DNA of 64,000 nucleotides from an uncultured Schaedlerella sp. (GTDB taxonomy: Bacteria; Bacillota; Clostridia; Lachnospirales; Lachnospiraceae). Location: positions 1 through 64,000 of the forward strand of contig CAKSAJ010000006.1 in NCBI GenBank assembly GCA_934435195.1. Direction: 5' to 3'. The first letter of the stretch is position 1; every line of letters starts with the position of its first letter. A program made the position numbers and the translations under genes. This document shows positions 7,776 through 15,885 of the stretch, piece by piece. The notes under the pieces were generated by a model that made no database searches, was not told the DNA's origin, and was given only the letters and a program-made list of their open reading frames with translations.

Positions 7776-9670
7776 TGCCAAGACCAATGGGAAAACCACA
7801 GAATAAAGTTAAAAATCCGGGGAAATTACTCATGCGACTGATGAATTACATTTTTCGGGATTATAAATTTCATTGTATTGCAGTATTCATTCTCATTTTT
7901 GTAGGCGTTATTGCAAATGTACAAGGAACGATGTTTACAAGAGATTTGATCGATAAATACATAACACCATTTCTTTTGTCCAGCGATACACCGAATTTTT
8001 CACCACTCGCGCATGCAATTGCAAGAGTCGCAGTATTTTATGGAATTGGAATTGTAGCAACATATGCATACAATCGTATTATGATAAATGTTACTCAGGG
8101 TATGATGATGAATATGCGAAATGAAATGTTTGAGCATATGGAAAAGCTTCCTATCAAATATTTTGACACGCATGCACATGGCGATATTATGTCAATCTAT
8201 ACAAATGATATTGATACGTTGCGCCAGATGGTCAGCCAGAGTATCCCACAGATTATCAATAGTGGATTTACAATTATCAGTGTATTTATCAGTATGTTGA
8301 TTTTAAATATTCCATTGACGATCGTGACACTTATCATGGTTGCAATTATGATTTGGGGAACAAAGAAATCTGCCGGACAGAGTGGAAAATATTTCCTGGA
8401 ACAGCAGAGAAATCTTGGTAAAGTAAATGGATATATCGAAGAGATGATGAATGGTCAGAAGGTTGTAAAAGTATTCTGCCACGAAGAAGAAAGTAAAAAA
8501 GAGTTTAAAGAATTAAATGAAGCTTTGTTTGTAAGTGCAGACCGTGCAAATACATTTGCAAACTTCCTTGGACCTATGAATGCACAAATCGGAAATATCA
8601 GTTATGTAATCTGTGCAATCGTCGGAGGAGCACTTGCATTAAATAGTGTCGGCGGATTTACGTTGGGAGGACTTGCAAGTTTCCTGACATTTAATAAGAG
8701 CTTCAGCATGCCAATCAACCAGGTCAGCCAGCAGATGAATGCGATTGTAATGGCACTTGCCGGAGCGGAACGTATCTTTACATTGCTGGATGAGAAGGTG
8801 GAAGTAGATGATGGTTACGTTACATTAGTAAATGCAAAAGAGGAAAATGGAAAGCTTGTAGAGAGTGAAAAACGTACGGGACGCTGGGCTTGGAAGCATA
8901 TTCATCAGGCAGATGGCTCCGTAGATTATGTTGAACTTCATGGAAATGTTGTCTTTGACGGAGTAGATTTCGGATACAATGATGACAAGATCGTGCTTCA
9001 CGATGTGAAATTGTATGCAGAGCCGGGGCAGAAGATTGCGTTCGTTGGTTCTACAGGAGCAGGAAAAACAACCATTACAAACCTGATCAACCGATTCTAC
9101 GATATCCAGGATGGTAAGATCCGATACGATGGAATCAACATTAACAAGATAAAAAAAGCAGACCTGCGTCATTCACTTGGAATTGTATTGCAGGATACAC
9201 ATTTATTTACAGGAACAGTAAAAGAAAATATTCGTTTTGGAAAACTGGATGCCACAGATGAAGAAATCATTGCAGCAGCAAAACTTGCAAATGCAGATGG
9301 ATTTATCCGCAGACTTCCGGACGGATACGATACAATGATCACCGGCGACGGAGCAAACCTAAGTCAGGGACAAAGACAGTTGTTAGCAATTGCCAGAGCT
9401 GCTGTGGCAGATCCACCGGTATTGATTTTGGATGAGGCGACAAGCTCAATTGATACACGTACAGAGCGTATCATTCAGGAAAGTATGGACAGATTGATGC
9501 ATGGACGTACAACATTTGTTATTGCACATCGTCTGTCAACAGTCCGTAACTCTGATTGTATCATGGTTCTCGAACAAGGTAGAATTATTGAAAGAGGTAC
9601 ACATGATCAGTTGATTGAAGAGAAAGGGAAATATTATCAGTTGTATACGGGGAATGCGATTTCGGCGTAG
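7775..9670 (+). CDS. ABC exporter half-transporter with consensus ATP site (subunit 2)
   Basis: This 631-residue partner of the preceding gene has a transmembrane domain in residues 1-340 and an ATPase domain after it. Walker A is GSTGAGKT (about 424-431) and Walker B is LILDEATSS with the catalytic Glu (about 550). The signature is LSQGQ, a common variant of LSGGQ. A short extra segment between domains (about 352-395, WAWKHIHQADGS) is characteristic of the YheH/BmrD-like partner. GGAGGTGAAG precedes the ATG, and the stop of subunit 1 overlaps it (TAATG). Confidence 0.92.
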   Translation: MPRPMGKPQNKVKNPGKLLMRLMNYIFRDYKFHCIAVFILIFVGVIANVQGTMFTRDLIDKYITPFLLSSDTPNFSPLAHAIARVAVFYGIGIVATYAYNRIMINVTQGMMMNMRNEMFEHMEKLPIKYFDTHAHGDIMSIYTNDIDTLRQMVSQSIPQIINSGFTIISVFISMLILNIPLTIVTLIMVAIMIWGTKKSAGQSGKYFLEQQRNLGKVNGYIEEMMNGQKVVKVFCHEEESKKEFKELNEALFVSADRANTFANFLGPMNAQIGNISYVICAIVGGALALNSVGGFTLGGLASFLTFNKSFSMPINQVSQQMNAIVMALAGAERIFTLLDEKVEVDDGYVTLVNAKEENGKLVESEKRTGRWAWKHIHQADGSVDYVELHGNVVFDGVDFGYNDDKIVLHDVKLYAEPGQKIAFVGSTGAGKTTITNLINRFYDIQDGKIRYDGININKIKKADLRHSLGIVLQDTHLFTGTVKENIRFGKLDATDEEIIAAAKLANADGFIRRLPDGYDTMITGDGANLSQGQRQLLAIARAAVADPPVLILDEATSSIDTRTERIIQESMDRLMHGRTTFVIAHRLSTVRNSDCIMVLEQGRIIERGTHDQLIEEKGKYYQLYTGNAISA

Positions 9671-10530
9671 GGGATATTTAGTTCATTAAGTGGCGATATG
9701 GTCCTACGCGAAAATAAATTGGATACATTTCTGTTCAGATTTAAGTCGGAGGGAAATACATAAAGGCGTAGATTTTGGCTAAATACAATAAACTTGAACT
9801 CAAACTCACTGCTTCGCAGTTCAAACACGTTCGTTCAAGTTTATTAACCACAAAATCTACGCCTTAAGTATTTCCAACTCCTCTATCATATTCACTGAAA
9901 TGTATCCAATTTGTTTTCGGCTTGTACGTTATCGCATGCTTGATGAATTAAATAGTAGAATTTTACTGGACGAGCGTTGCGGATATATCTGCGATAGTGG
10001 ATTTTTGAAAATTGAGGATGCACAATTTCTGCGCGGAATCTGCAAGTTATAGAGAGGGCAAATTGAGGATGCAAAATTTCAATGAGAAGTATCCTCATGT
10101 TATCGAAAATGTGGAATGTAGATGCAAAATTTGCGAAGAGAGTATCCTCAAATCCAAGAAAAGGCAAGATGTAGATGCAATTGTACATGACAGGTGGGGT
10201 GAAAAGTATCTGCAAGTTCAAAGAAAAGCAAGGTGCAGATACGTTGGTCCCAAAAAGAGCATCTGCAACAGTGAATATCAAAGTCTTGCAGATACATCGG
10301 TCTAAAAAAGAGCATCTGCAATGGCGAATAAACAGAGAATATAGATACATCAGATACCAGAAAATTGAATCTACTCATCCCTCCATCTATTTTAATCACG
10401 GTACACCTCCAAGAAAGAAAAGACTATGCACTCCAGCGAATTGGAGTCGGGCTTGCCCGACGAAGCTGAGCAGGAGAGCATAGTCTTTTTCTTGCTTGGA
10501 GGCTGTCGTGAATTAAATATGTAAATAGCA
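9671..10530. repeat. Composite structured element, full copy B
   Basis: This element fills the 900-base gap after the exporter. From left to right it has: an end resembling the TIR (ATTTAGTTCATTAAG); a nested palindrome (9685-9955); an array of small hairpins (about 10010-10370); and the terminal hairpin (10414-10496). In the palindrome the outer stem is GGCGTAGATTTT (9765-9776) pairing with 9852-9863, and the inner stem is TAAACTTGAAC (9789-9799) pairing with 9833-9843. The outermost ~80-base arms around GAAATAC are also mutually inverted. Open frames inside it are low-complexity readings of the repeats, not genes. Confidence 0.8.
10010..10370. repeat. Array of small imperfect hairpins within element B
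   Basis: Units of roughly 50-68 bases each contain a pair like GCAGATAC...GCATCTGC, separated by AAAGAAAAGCAAG-type linkers. Examples lie near 10170-10230, 10232-10270 and 10285-10322. The same arrays occur in the copies at 34084, 40354 and 49391. Spacers are neither uniform nor unique, so this is not a CRISPR. Confidence 0.65.
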
Positions 10531-10538
10531 ACTTCCCC

Positions 10539-10592
10539 TTGACATTTGCAAAACACAGCGTTATTATGAACATATGAACAGATGCTCATACA
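10539..10592 (+). promoter_or_regulatory. Promoter and ArsR-type operator of the metal-efflux operon
   Basis: TTGACA (10539-10544), 17 bases, TATTAT (10562-10567). Immediately after lies TATGA-N8-TCATA (10573-10590), resembling half of the 12-2-12 operators bound by CadC/CzrA-type repressors. Repressor bound here would block initiation until metal is sensed. Confidence 0.7.
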
Positions 10593-10615
10593 TTAAAAAG
10601 AAGGAGGACACAAAA

Positions 10616-10975
10616 ATGGCGATACACGATGTAGAATGTTGTGAAGAATGTCAGACCCACGAAGACTTATTAAAGCTTGTCCATGAGCAGATGCCGGATG
10701 AAGATGAGTTATATGATCTGGCAGAGTTATTTAAGGTCTTTGGAGATTCGACAAGAATCCGGATTTTATTTGTGCTATTTGAAGCAGAAGTGTGTGTGTG
10801 TGACCTGGCAGAAGCATTGAATATGACGCAGTCAGCAATTTCACATCAGCTTCGAATTTTGAAACAGTCAAAATTGGTAACGAGCAGAAGAGATGGAAAG
10901 CAAGTGTTTTACTCACTGGCGGATGGTCATGTAAGAACGATCATCGCACAGGGGAGAGAACATATAGAAGAATAA
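10616..10975 (+). CDS. ArsR/SmtB-family metal-sensing repressor (CadC/ZiaR-like)
   Basis: This 119-residue winged-helix repressor has an HTH around residues 62-85 (DLAEALNMTQSAISHQLRIL). Two metal sites are visible. The alpha-3N type thiol site has Cys60 and Cys62 (EVCVCD) with N-terminal Cys8, Cys9 and Cys12. The alpha-5 site D103-x-H105-x10-H116-x2-E119 matches the CzrA/ZiaR pattern. Having both suggests Cd/Pb plus Zn sensing. AAGGAGG precedes the ATG; an upstream in-frame ATG at 10574 lies in the operator. It heads the operon with the HMA protein and the P-type ATPase. Confidence 0.92.
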   Translation: MAIHDVECCEECQTHEDLLKLVHEQMPDEDELYDLAELFKVFGDSTRIRILFVLFEAEVCVCDLAEALNMTQSAISHQLRILKQSKLVTSRRDGKQVFYSLADGHVRTIIAQGREHIEE

Positions 10976-10995
10976 GAGAAAGGAAGTCAATTATT

Positions 10996-11214
10996 ATGAA
11001 GAAAAAATTCAAATTACAGGATCTGGATTGTGCAAACTGTGCAGCTAAAATGGAGGAAGCTATCAAAAAAATCGATGGTGTGAATGATGCAAGCGTAAGC
11101 TTTATGATGCAAAAGATGACAATCGATGCAGATGATGCAAGATTTGATGAGATTGTAAAAGAAGCGGTTGCTATCTGTGCAAAAGTTGAGCCGGATTGTA
11201 AAGTGATACTGTAA
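10996..11214 (+). CDS. Stand-alone heavy-metal-associated (HMA) domain protein
   Basis: This 72-residue ferredoxin-like metal-binding domain carries the DCANC motif (Cys12, Cys15). The ATPase downstream lacks an N-terminal HMA domain, so this small protein probably supplies metal to it, or buffers metal, as a detached domain. It starts 20 bases after the repressor stop with an AAAGGAAG site, and so is in the same transcript. Confidence 0.9.
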   Translation: MKKKFKLQDLDCANCAAKMEEAIKKIDGVNDASVSFMMQKMTIDADDARFDEIVKEAVAICAKVEPDCKVIL

Positions 11215-11240
11215 TTATTCAGATTCTATGTTATATAATC

Positions 11241-11382
11241 GTTACTGTTCACTCCCGTGTCAATCACTACGCTGATTGGCACGGAGGATGCACGTTTTAT
11301 CTTGAACGGCATCTCGCCCATCGCCAAAGGCGATTTAAAATGGCGAGATGTGTTGCTGGTCACAGGTACTGTGAACAGTAAC
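11241..11382. repeat. Multi-hairpin repeat, copy 1 (inside the metal operon)
   Basis: The element is bounded by GTTACTGTTCAC (11241-11252) and GTGAACAGTAAC (11371-11382), a perfect 12-bp inverted repeat. Inside are CGTGTCAATC/GATTGGCACG (one G-U pair) and CATCTCGCC/GGCGAGATG enclosing ATCGCC-AAA-GGCGAT. It separates the HMA gene from its ATPase and could act as an RNA processing or stability structure, or as a partial attenuator. Confidence 0.7.
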
Positions 11383-11439
11383 ATAAAATCCAGCATAGTT
11401 GTGAATTGATAAAAGAAAGATCAGATTTTAGGAGGAATT

Positions 11440-13299
11440 ATGACAAAGAAACAAAAAAAGATGCTATATCGTATCATCATAACATTTATTTTATTTTTAA
11501 TATTGATGGTCGCAGAGCATTTAGGAATGTTGGAAAAATTTAATACAATTGTGTTATTTATCATTTACTTAATTCCTTATCTGGTTATTGGATATGATAT
11601 TGTATGGAAGGCAGCCCGAAATATCAAAAATGGACAGATATTTGATGAGAACTTTTTGATGATGATTGCAACTTTCGGTGCTTTCGGAGTGCAGGAATAT
11701 TCAGAAGCAGTAGCGGTTATGCTGTTCTATCAGGTAGGCGAATTATTTCAGGGATATGCGGTCGGTAAATCACGCCAGTCTATTTCAGCCATGATGGACA
11801 TCTGTCCGGAATATGCAAATGTGGAAGAAGACGGGAATCTTGTTCAGGTAGACCCGGATGACGTGGAGATCGGAACCGTGATCGTGATAAAGCCGGGTGA
11901 GCGTATTCCACTGGATGGCGTTGTTGTAGAAGGTGAATCCATGATTGATACTGCGGCATTGACAGGAGAATCTGTTCCGAGAAGGGCAGTTGCCGGTGAT
12001 GAGATTATCAGTGGTTGTGTCAATGGAAGCGGTACTTTGAAAGTTCGCACGACAAAAGAATTTGATGATTCTACAGTTGCAAAGATTTTAGAGCTTGTTG
12101 AAAATGCAAGCAGTAAGAAATCAAAAACAGAAAATTTCATTACGAGATTTGCGAAATATTATACACCGGTTGTAACGATCGGTGCAGTTATCCTGGCAGT
12201 TCTGCCACCATTAATCCTCGGCGGAGGTTGGGGAGACTGGATTCAGAGAGCATGCATTTTCCTTGTTATCTCATGCCCATGTGCACTTGTTATTTCCGTA
12301 CCGCTTGGATTTTTCGGTGGAATCGGAGCAGCATCTAAGATCGGTGTACTTGTAAAAGGAAGTAACTACTTAGAAGCCGTTGCGGAGATGACAACGATTG
12401 TATTTGACAAAACAGGTACATTGACAAAAGGCGAATTCAAAGTATCCGAACTGAAACCAGCCAATTGTACAGAAGCGGAATTGTTGGAGCTTGCGGCATT
12501 GAGTGAAGGGTATTCTACACATCCAATTGCAAATTCTATCAAAGAAGCATATGCACAAAATATTGATATGAATCGTGTGTCAGATGCGGAAGAAGAAGCC
12601 GGACACGGTGTAAATGTCAAGATTGACGGTCAGGAAGTACTGATTGGTAACGAGAAATTGATGAAAGCACATCAGGTTGAATATGTGCCATGTGAGAGTG
12701 CAGGAACAATCGTATATGTTGCAAAAGCAGGAACATTTGCAGGAGCGATTGTAATTTCCGATACGATTAAAGAAGGTGCCAAAGAGGCAATTCATGATAT
12801 GAAACAGGTCGGCGTAAAGAAATGTGTTATGTTGACAGGTGACCGTCAGGCAGCAGCACAGGCAGTTGCAGACGAATTAGCTCTGGATGAAGTTCACGCA
12901 GAGCTGCTTCCGGGAGACAAAGTATCACAAGTCGAAACTTTGTTATCATGTCAGGAAAACAAAGAAAAATTAGCATTTGTCGGAGATGGAATCAATGATG
13001 CGCCGGTACTTTCCAGAGCAGACATCGGTATTGCAATGGGAAGCATGGGCTCGGATGCAGCAATCGAAGCGGCAGATGTTGTATTGATGGATGATGATGT
13101 GAGAAAGATCGCATCGGTTGTAAAAATTGCAAGAAAAACACTTCGCATTGTAAAACAGAACATTGTATTTGCACTTGCAGTCAAGGCATTGGTATTAATC
13201 TTGGGTGCGCTAGGTATGGCAAATATGTGGGAAGCTGTATTTGCAGACGTTGGAGTATCAGTGATTGCAATTTTGAATTCCATGAGAGCGTTGAAATAG
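11440..13299 (+). CDS. cadA: Zn/Cd/Pb-exporting P1B-type ATPase (CadA/ZntA family)
   Basis: This 619-residue membrane pump has a transmembrane metal site SCPCAL (Cys about 278 and 280), phosphorylation motif DKTGTLTKG (Asp about 323), TGES in the actuator domain and GDGINDAP in the hinge. CPC followed by ALVISVPLG and a short C-terminal tail is the Zn2+/Cd2+/Pb2+ subgroup. The N-terminal HMA domain usual in CadA is missing and is encoded separately at 10996. It has its own AGGAGG site. Its TAG stop ends on the first base of a 71-bp palindromic repeat. Confidence 0.93.
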   Translation: MTKKQKKMLYRIIITFILFLILMVAEHLGMLEKFNTIVLFIIYLIPYLVIGYDIVWKAARNIKNGQIFDENFLMMIATFGAFGVQEYSEAVAVMLFYQVGELFQGYAVGKSRQSISAMMDICPEYANVEEDGNLVQVDPDDVEIGTVIVIKPGERIPLDGVVVEGESMIDTAALTGESVPRRAVAGDEIISGCVNGSGTLKVRTTKEFDDSTVAKILELVENASSKKSKTENFITRFAKYYTPVVTIGAVILAVLPPLILGGGWGDWIQRACIFLVISCPCALVISVPLGFFGGIGAASKIGVLVKGSNYLEAVAEMTTIVFDKTGTLTKGEFKVSELKPANCTEAELLELAALSEGYSTHPIANSIKEAYAQNIDMNRVSDAEEEAGHGVNVKIDGQEVLIGNEKLMKAHQVEYVPCESAGTIVYVAKAGTFAGAIVISDTIKEGAKEAIHDMKQVGVKKCVMLTGDRQAAAQAVADELALDEVHAELLPGDKVSQVETLLSCQENKEKLAFVGDGINDAPVLSRADIGIAMGSMGSDAAIEAADVVLMDDDVRKIASVVKIARKTLRIVKQNIVFALAVKALVLILGALGMANMWEAVFADVGVSVIAILNSMRALK

Positions 13300-13369
13300 A
13301 ACCACAGGGACGGGGATAACTGGCTTTTTTGCGAGCAAAAGAGCCAGTTATCCCCGTCCCTGTGGTTCA
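13299..13369. repeat. GGGACGGGG palindrome, copy P1
   Basis: GAACCACAGGGACGGGGATA at the left is mirrored by its complement at the right around a GCTTTTTTGCGAGCAAAAGAGC centre with a small mismatch. The first base is the G of the cadA TAG stop. Related copies are at 14650, 15816, 20709, 38106 and 39659. Confidence 0.85.
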
Positions 13370-13475
13370 TTCCAAAAAAGTAAAGTATTCCGATTGCGAA
13401 GAATCCACAAATGAGATAGTATATAGGTACAACTGTAAACAATATATAAGCGAATTAAGAAGCAGGTTGAAAAAT

Positions 13476-14177
13476 ATGACAAGAGTATATCATGGTTCTG
13501 ACCATATCATTCAATATCCGCAATATTTAGGTGGAAAAAAAGACAATGATTATGGCAATGGATTTTATACAACTGAATATGAGGACAGAGCAAGAAGCTG
13601 GGCGGGATTGAATGGTACTCCGGAGAAGGCGATTGTAAATGTCTATGACTTACAGCTTGATAAGTTGAATATAGTAGATTTGAACGAACAAGGTGTACTT
13701 GCATGGATTGCAGAAGTTGTATCAAATCGGGGAATCAGTGAAGAAAATGCAGCAATTGTGGGAGAACATCTGATGGAATTGTACAAACCAGATACAACAC
13801 AAGCTGATATTATCAAAGGATATCGTGCGGATGATAGCTATACTCAGGTAATAGAAGCATTTCTACTAAATCAAATTAATTTGTATGAAGTAGAACGATT
13901 GTTTTACAAAGGTTCTCTTGGTAATCAAATTTTCTTAAAATCAGAAAAAGCATTTGAAGAGATTCGATGGATAGAATCCTATACGGCAACGCTGACAAAA
14001 GAAGATAAAGAGAATGATATTTATGCAAGAAGAGAAGTGAGTAAATTCCTGGGAGAACGGATGAAATCAATTTTACTGGATGGATTTCAAGTGCCTGGAA
14101 TTACAGCACGATATGCAATACAAAATAAGTTAAGATATCAAGGAGATGGAATCTATGATCACACCAGCATACGATGA
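13476..14177 (+). CDS. DUF3990 protein, ADP-ribosyltransferase-like, possible toxin
   Basis: This 233-residue protein begins TRVYHGSDHII, followed by DYGNGFYTTEYEDRARSWA and later GYRADDSY and GSLGNQIFLKSEKAFEEI. These match the pattern I know for DUF3990 (YHGS, DFGxGFY-T, ADD, QxxFKTExA). That family is placed with the ART/PARP-like fold: the His of YHG and the Tyr of GFY would be NAD-binding residues and the late Glu/Gln the third. I use the ATG at 13476 because the domain starts there; the frame stays open to 13329, but that part runs into the palindrome. It overlaps its partner by 23 bases. Confidence 0.72.
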   Translation: MTRVYHGSDHIIQYPQYLGGKKDNDYGNGFYTTEYEDRARSWAGLNGTPEKAIVNVYDLQLDKLNIVDLNEQGVLAWIAEVVSNRGISEENAAIVGEHLMELYKPDTTQADIIKGYRADDSYTQVIEAFLLNQINLYEVERLFYKGSLGNQIFLKSEKAFEEIRWIESYTATLTKEDKENDIYARREVSKFLGERMKSILLDGFQVPGITARYAIQNKLRYQGDGIYDHTSIR

Positions 14178-14583
14178 ATGTTATTTGGACAGTATGATAA
14201 AGAAGCACCGATATCTTTTTAAGTTGATCGGGCGCTATTGTGAGCACAATGCATTCGATATAATTGACCAGTATTTATGCTGTGAATACAGAAAGCGAAT
14301 GGATGAGGGAAACCCATTATATCTCAATAAGACACCAAAGCAGATTCTGGGAGAAATGGGAATCGAGGTCGGTCTTGTATCGGATATCAGCGAGGTATAC
14401 GATGAATTCATTTTAGCTTGGATGGCAGATATCTATACTTATATGCAGTGGAAATATGCAATCGCATCTGCTAAGATTGGAGAAAAGATAAAAGCGAAAG
14501 ATTTGTATCATAAGTATAATCCACTACATGAAGCTTCACTGGAAAATGCGGTGGAGAAATTAAAGAAGATATATGATTTGTAA
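14155..14583 (+). CDS. Partner of the DUF3990 gene, possible antitoxin
   Basis: This 142-residue, mostly alpha-helical protein has no motif that I recognise. The start at 14155 is preceded by AAGGAGATGG with ideal spacing and lies inside the end of the DUF3990 gene, so translation is coupled. Several aromatic and acidic helices (EVYDEFILAWMADIYTYMQW, about 80-99) could form a binding surface. Its position directly behind an ART-like gene suggests an antitoxin or immunity role, which is inference only. Confidence 0.6.
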   Translation: MITPAYDECYLDSMIKKHRYLFKLIGRYCEHNAFDIIDQYLCCEYRKRMDEGNPLYLNKTPKQILGEMGIEVGLVSDISEVYDEFILAWMADIYTYMQWKYAIASAKIGEKIKAKDLYHKYNPLHEASLENAVEKLKKIYDL

Positions 14584-14649
14584 CATTCTGTGCAAGAAGA
14601 GGTGTCTCATTCAGGCAATGCTTTCAGTAGATAGAGGTTATGGGGGAGT

Positions 14650-14719
14650 GAACCACAGGGACGGGGATAACTGGCTCTTTTGCTTGCAAAAAAGCCAGTT
14701 ATCCCCGTCCCTGTGGTTC
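14650..14719. repeat. GGGACGGGG palindrome, copy P2
   Basis: A 70-bp palindrome with GAACCACAGGGACGGGGATA arms and a CTGGCTCTTTTGCTTGC centre sits between convergent genes. Read on the minus strand, its GA supplies the last two bases of the TGA stop of the EamA gene (14718-14720). Confidence 0.85.
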
Positions 14720-15665
14720 ATTCATCCTTGTTTGGCCTATTGGCATTTACGATATAAATTCCGGCACATACTAAAATTAATGCCATCAGACTTCCAATAT
14801 TGAATGCCTGTTTTACCTCTCCGAGTATCAGCGCTGATAAAATTACACTGCAAAGAGGATTTACAAATCCAAAAATCGCAACTTTGGAAACATCATTCCA
14901 TGCAAGAAGTATTGACCAGAGTGTGTATGCTACAGCTGAAACCATTGCAAGATAAAATATTATTGCCAGACCTGCTGCAGTCATATTTCCCAGGTGTCCG
15001 CCCATTCCAAATCCGATTAAAGTAAGAACAATTCCGCCCATTGTGAATTGGCTTCCGCTCAATACTACAGGTGATACTTTTTTAGAAAAAAGATTGATCA
15101 ACACAGTAGACATTCCATAAGATAATTGTGCAATCAGGATAAATCCCTCTCCAATTAGTTTAAATCCCATATCCAGGGAATTTCCCATCAGATTAATTAT
15201 TACTACTCCGGCAAAGCCGAGAACACATCCTGCAAGTTTTCTACCTGTCATCCGTTCATTTCGAAATATCAGACAAGACAATAAAATTGCGATAAAATTT
15301 CCAAGACCGGTGATGATTCCACCCTTTACTCCGGATGTGTGTGCAACACCAATATAGAAAAAGAAGTATTGTCCGACTGTCTGAGCAAGACACACGGGAA
15401 TGGCATATTTGAGAAGTTTCCTATCAGGAAGCATCACTTTCTTTTCCTTGATTGATGCAAAAATTAATACCAGAATACCAGCCAGCGTAAAGCGGATTCC
15501 GGCAAAGACGATCTGGCTTGCAGTGTCTGAAGAATCGACTTGCAAGATGTGATACCCTGTTTTAATCACGGGGATTGCACTTCCCCATAGGATACAGCAT
15601 ACACAGGCAAGAAGTGCTACTATACCAGTTTGAGTTAATTTGTTTTGTTTTTGTGACATTTTCAT
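14718..15665 (-). CDS. EamA/DMT-family permease
   Basis: This 315-residue membrane protein has about ten helices in two EamA repeats (first about 10-150, second about 160-305), the drug/metabolite transporter arrangement. Segments such as LWGSAIPVIK near the N-terminus and ALILGEVKQAFNIGSLMAL in the second repeat are characteristic. Its substrate is unknown; relatives export amino acids or metabolites. Upstream ATG and ATG+6 are both possible starts. Transcription is toward the P2 palindrome. Confidence 0.85.
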   Translation of the reverse strand: MKMSQKQNKLTQTGIVALLACVCCILWGSAIPVIKTGYHILQVDSSDTASQIVFAGIRFTLAGILVLIFASIKEKKVMLPDRKLLKYAIPVCLAQTVGQYFFFYIGVAHTSGVKGGIITGLGNFIAILLSCLIFRNERMTGRKLAGCVLGFAGVVIINLMGNSLDMGFKLIGEGFILIAQLSYGMSTVLINLFSKKVSPVVLSGSQFTMGGIVLTLIGFGMGGHLGNMTAAGLAIIFYLAMVSAVAYTLWSILLAWNDVSKVAIFGFVNPLCSVILSALILGEVKQAFNIGSLMALILVCAGIYIVNANRPNKDE

Positions 15666-15815
15666 AATTCTCTTTTCATTTAAATTTCGTTATTCCGATT
15701 CTTTTTGGAAAATAAATTTTGATATTTGATATTCTTTGCATAACGTTCATAAATAACATTATCATAGATATAAGACAAATGAAAGAGAAAGTGCCAAACA
15801 GGGATGGGGATGAAT

Positions 15816-15885
15816 GAACCACAGGGACGGGGATTAATGGCTCTTTTGCTCGCAAAAGAGCCATTAATCCCCGTCCCTGTGGTTC
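15816..15885. repeat. GGGACGGGG palindrome, copy P3
   Basis: This 70-bp copy has arms GAACCACAGGGACGGGGATT and centre AATGGCTCTTTTGCTCGCAA, an almost perfect inverted repeat. Its last base is the G (minus strand) of the TAG stop of the RluA gene. A degraded partial arm (CAGGGATGGGGATGAAT) lies immediately before it. Confidence 0.85.

Noticed and set aside
10010..10370. Possible CRISPR array.
   Set aside because: The units are degenerate, the spacers are similar to one another and of uneven length, and no cas genes are present.
10012..10483. Overlapping open frames of about 65-102 codons on both strands between 9670 and 10574, and similar ones at 34445-34749, 40576-41132 and 49612-50098.
   Set aside because: They read through hairpin arrays and palindromes, have no ribosome binding sites, and differ in frame between copies of the same element. 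They are repeat artefacts, not genes.
9671..10530. The composite element as a group II intron or a known integron-type recombination site.
   Set aside because: No domain V-like AGC...GYGS hairpin, no reverse transcriptase or integrase, and termini that are inverted repeats rather than intron boundaries.
13329..13475. Extending the DUF3990 gene 49 codons upstream to 13329.
   Set aside because: The first part is encoded by the right arm of palindrome P1, and the family normally begins just before the YHGS motif. An upstream start near 13380 cannot be fully excluded.
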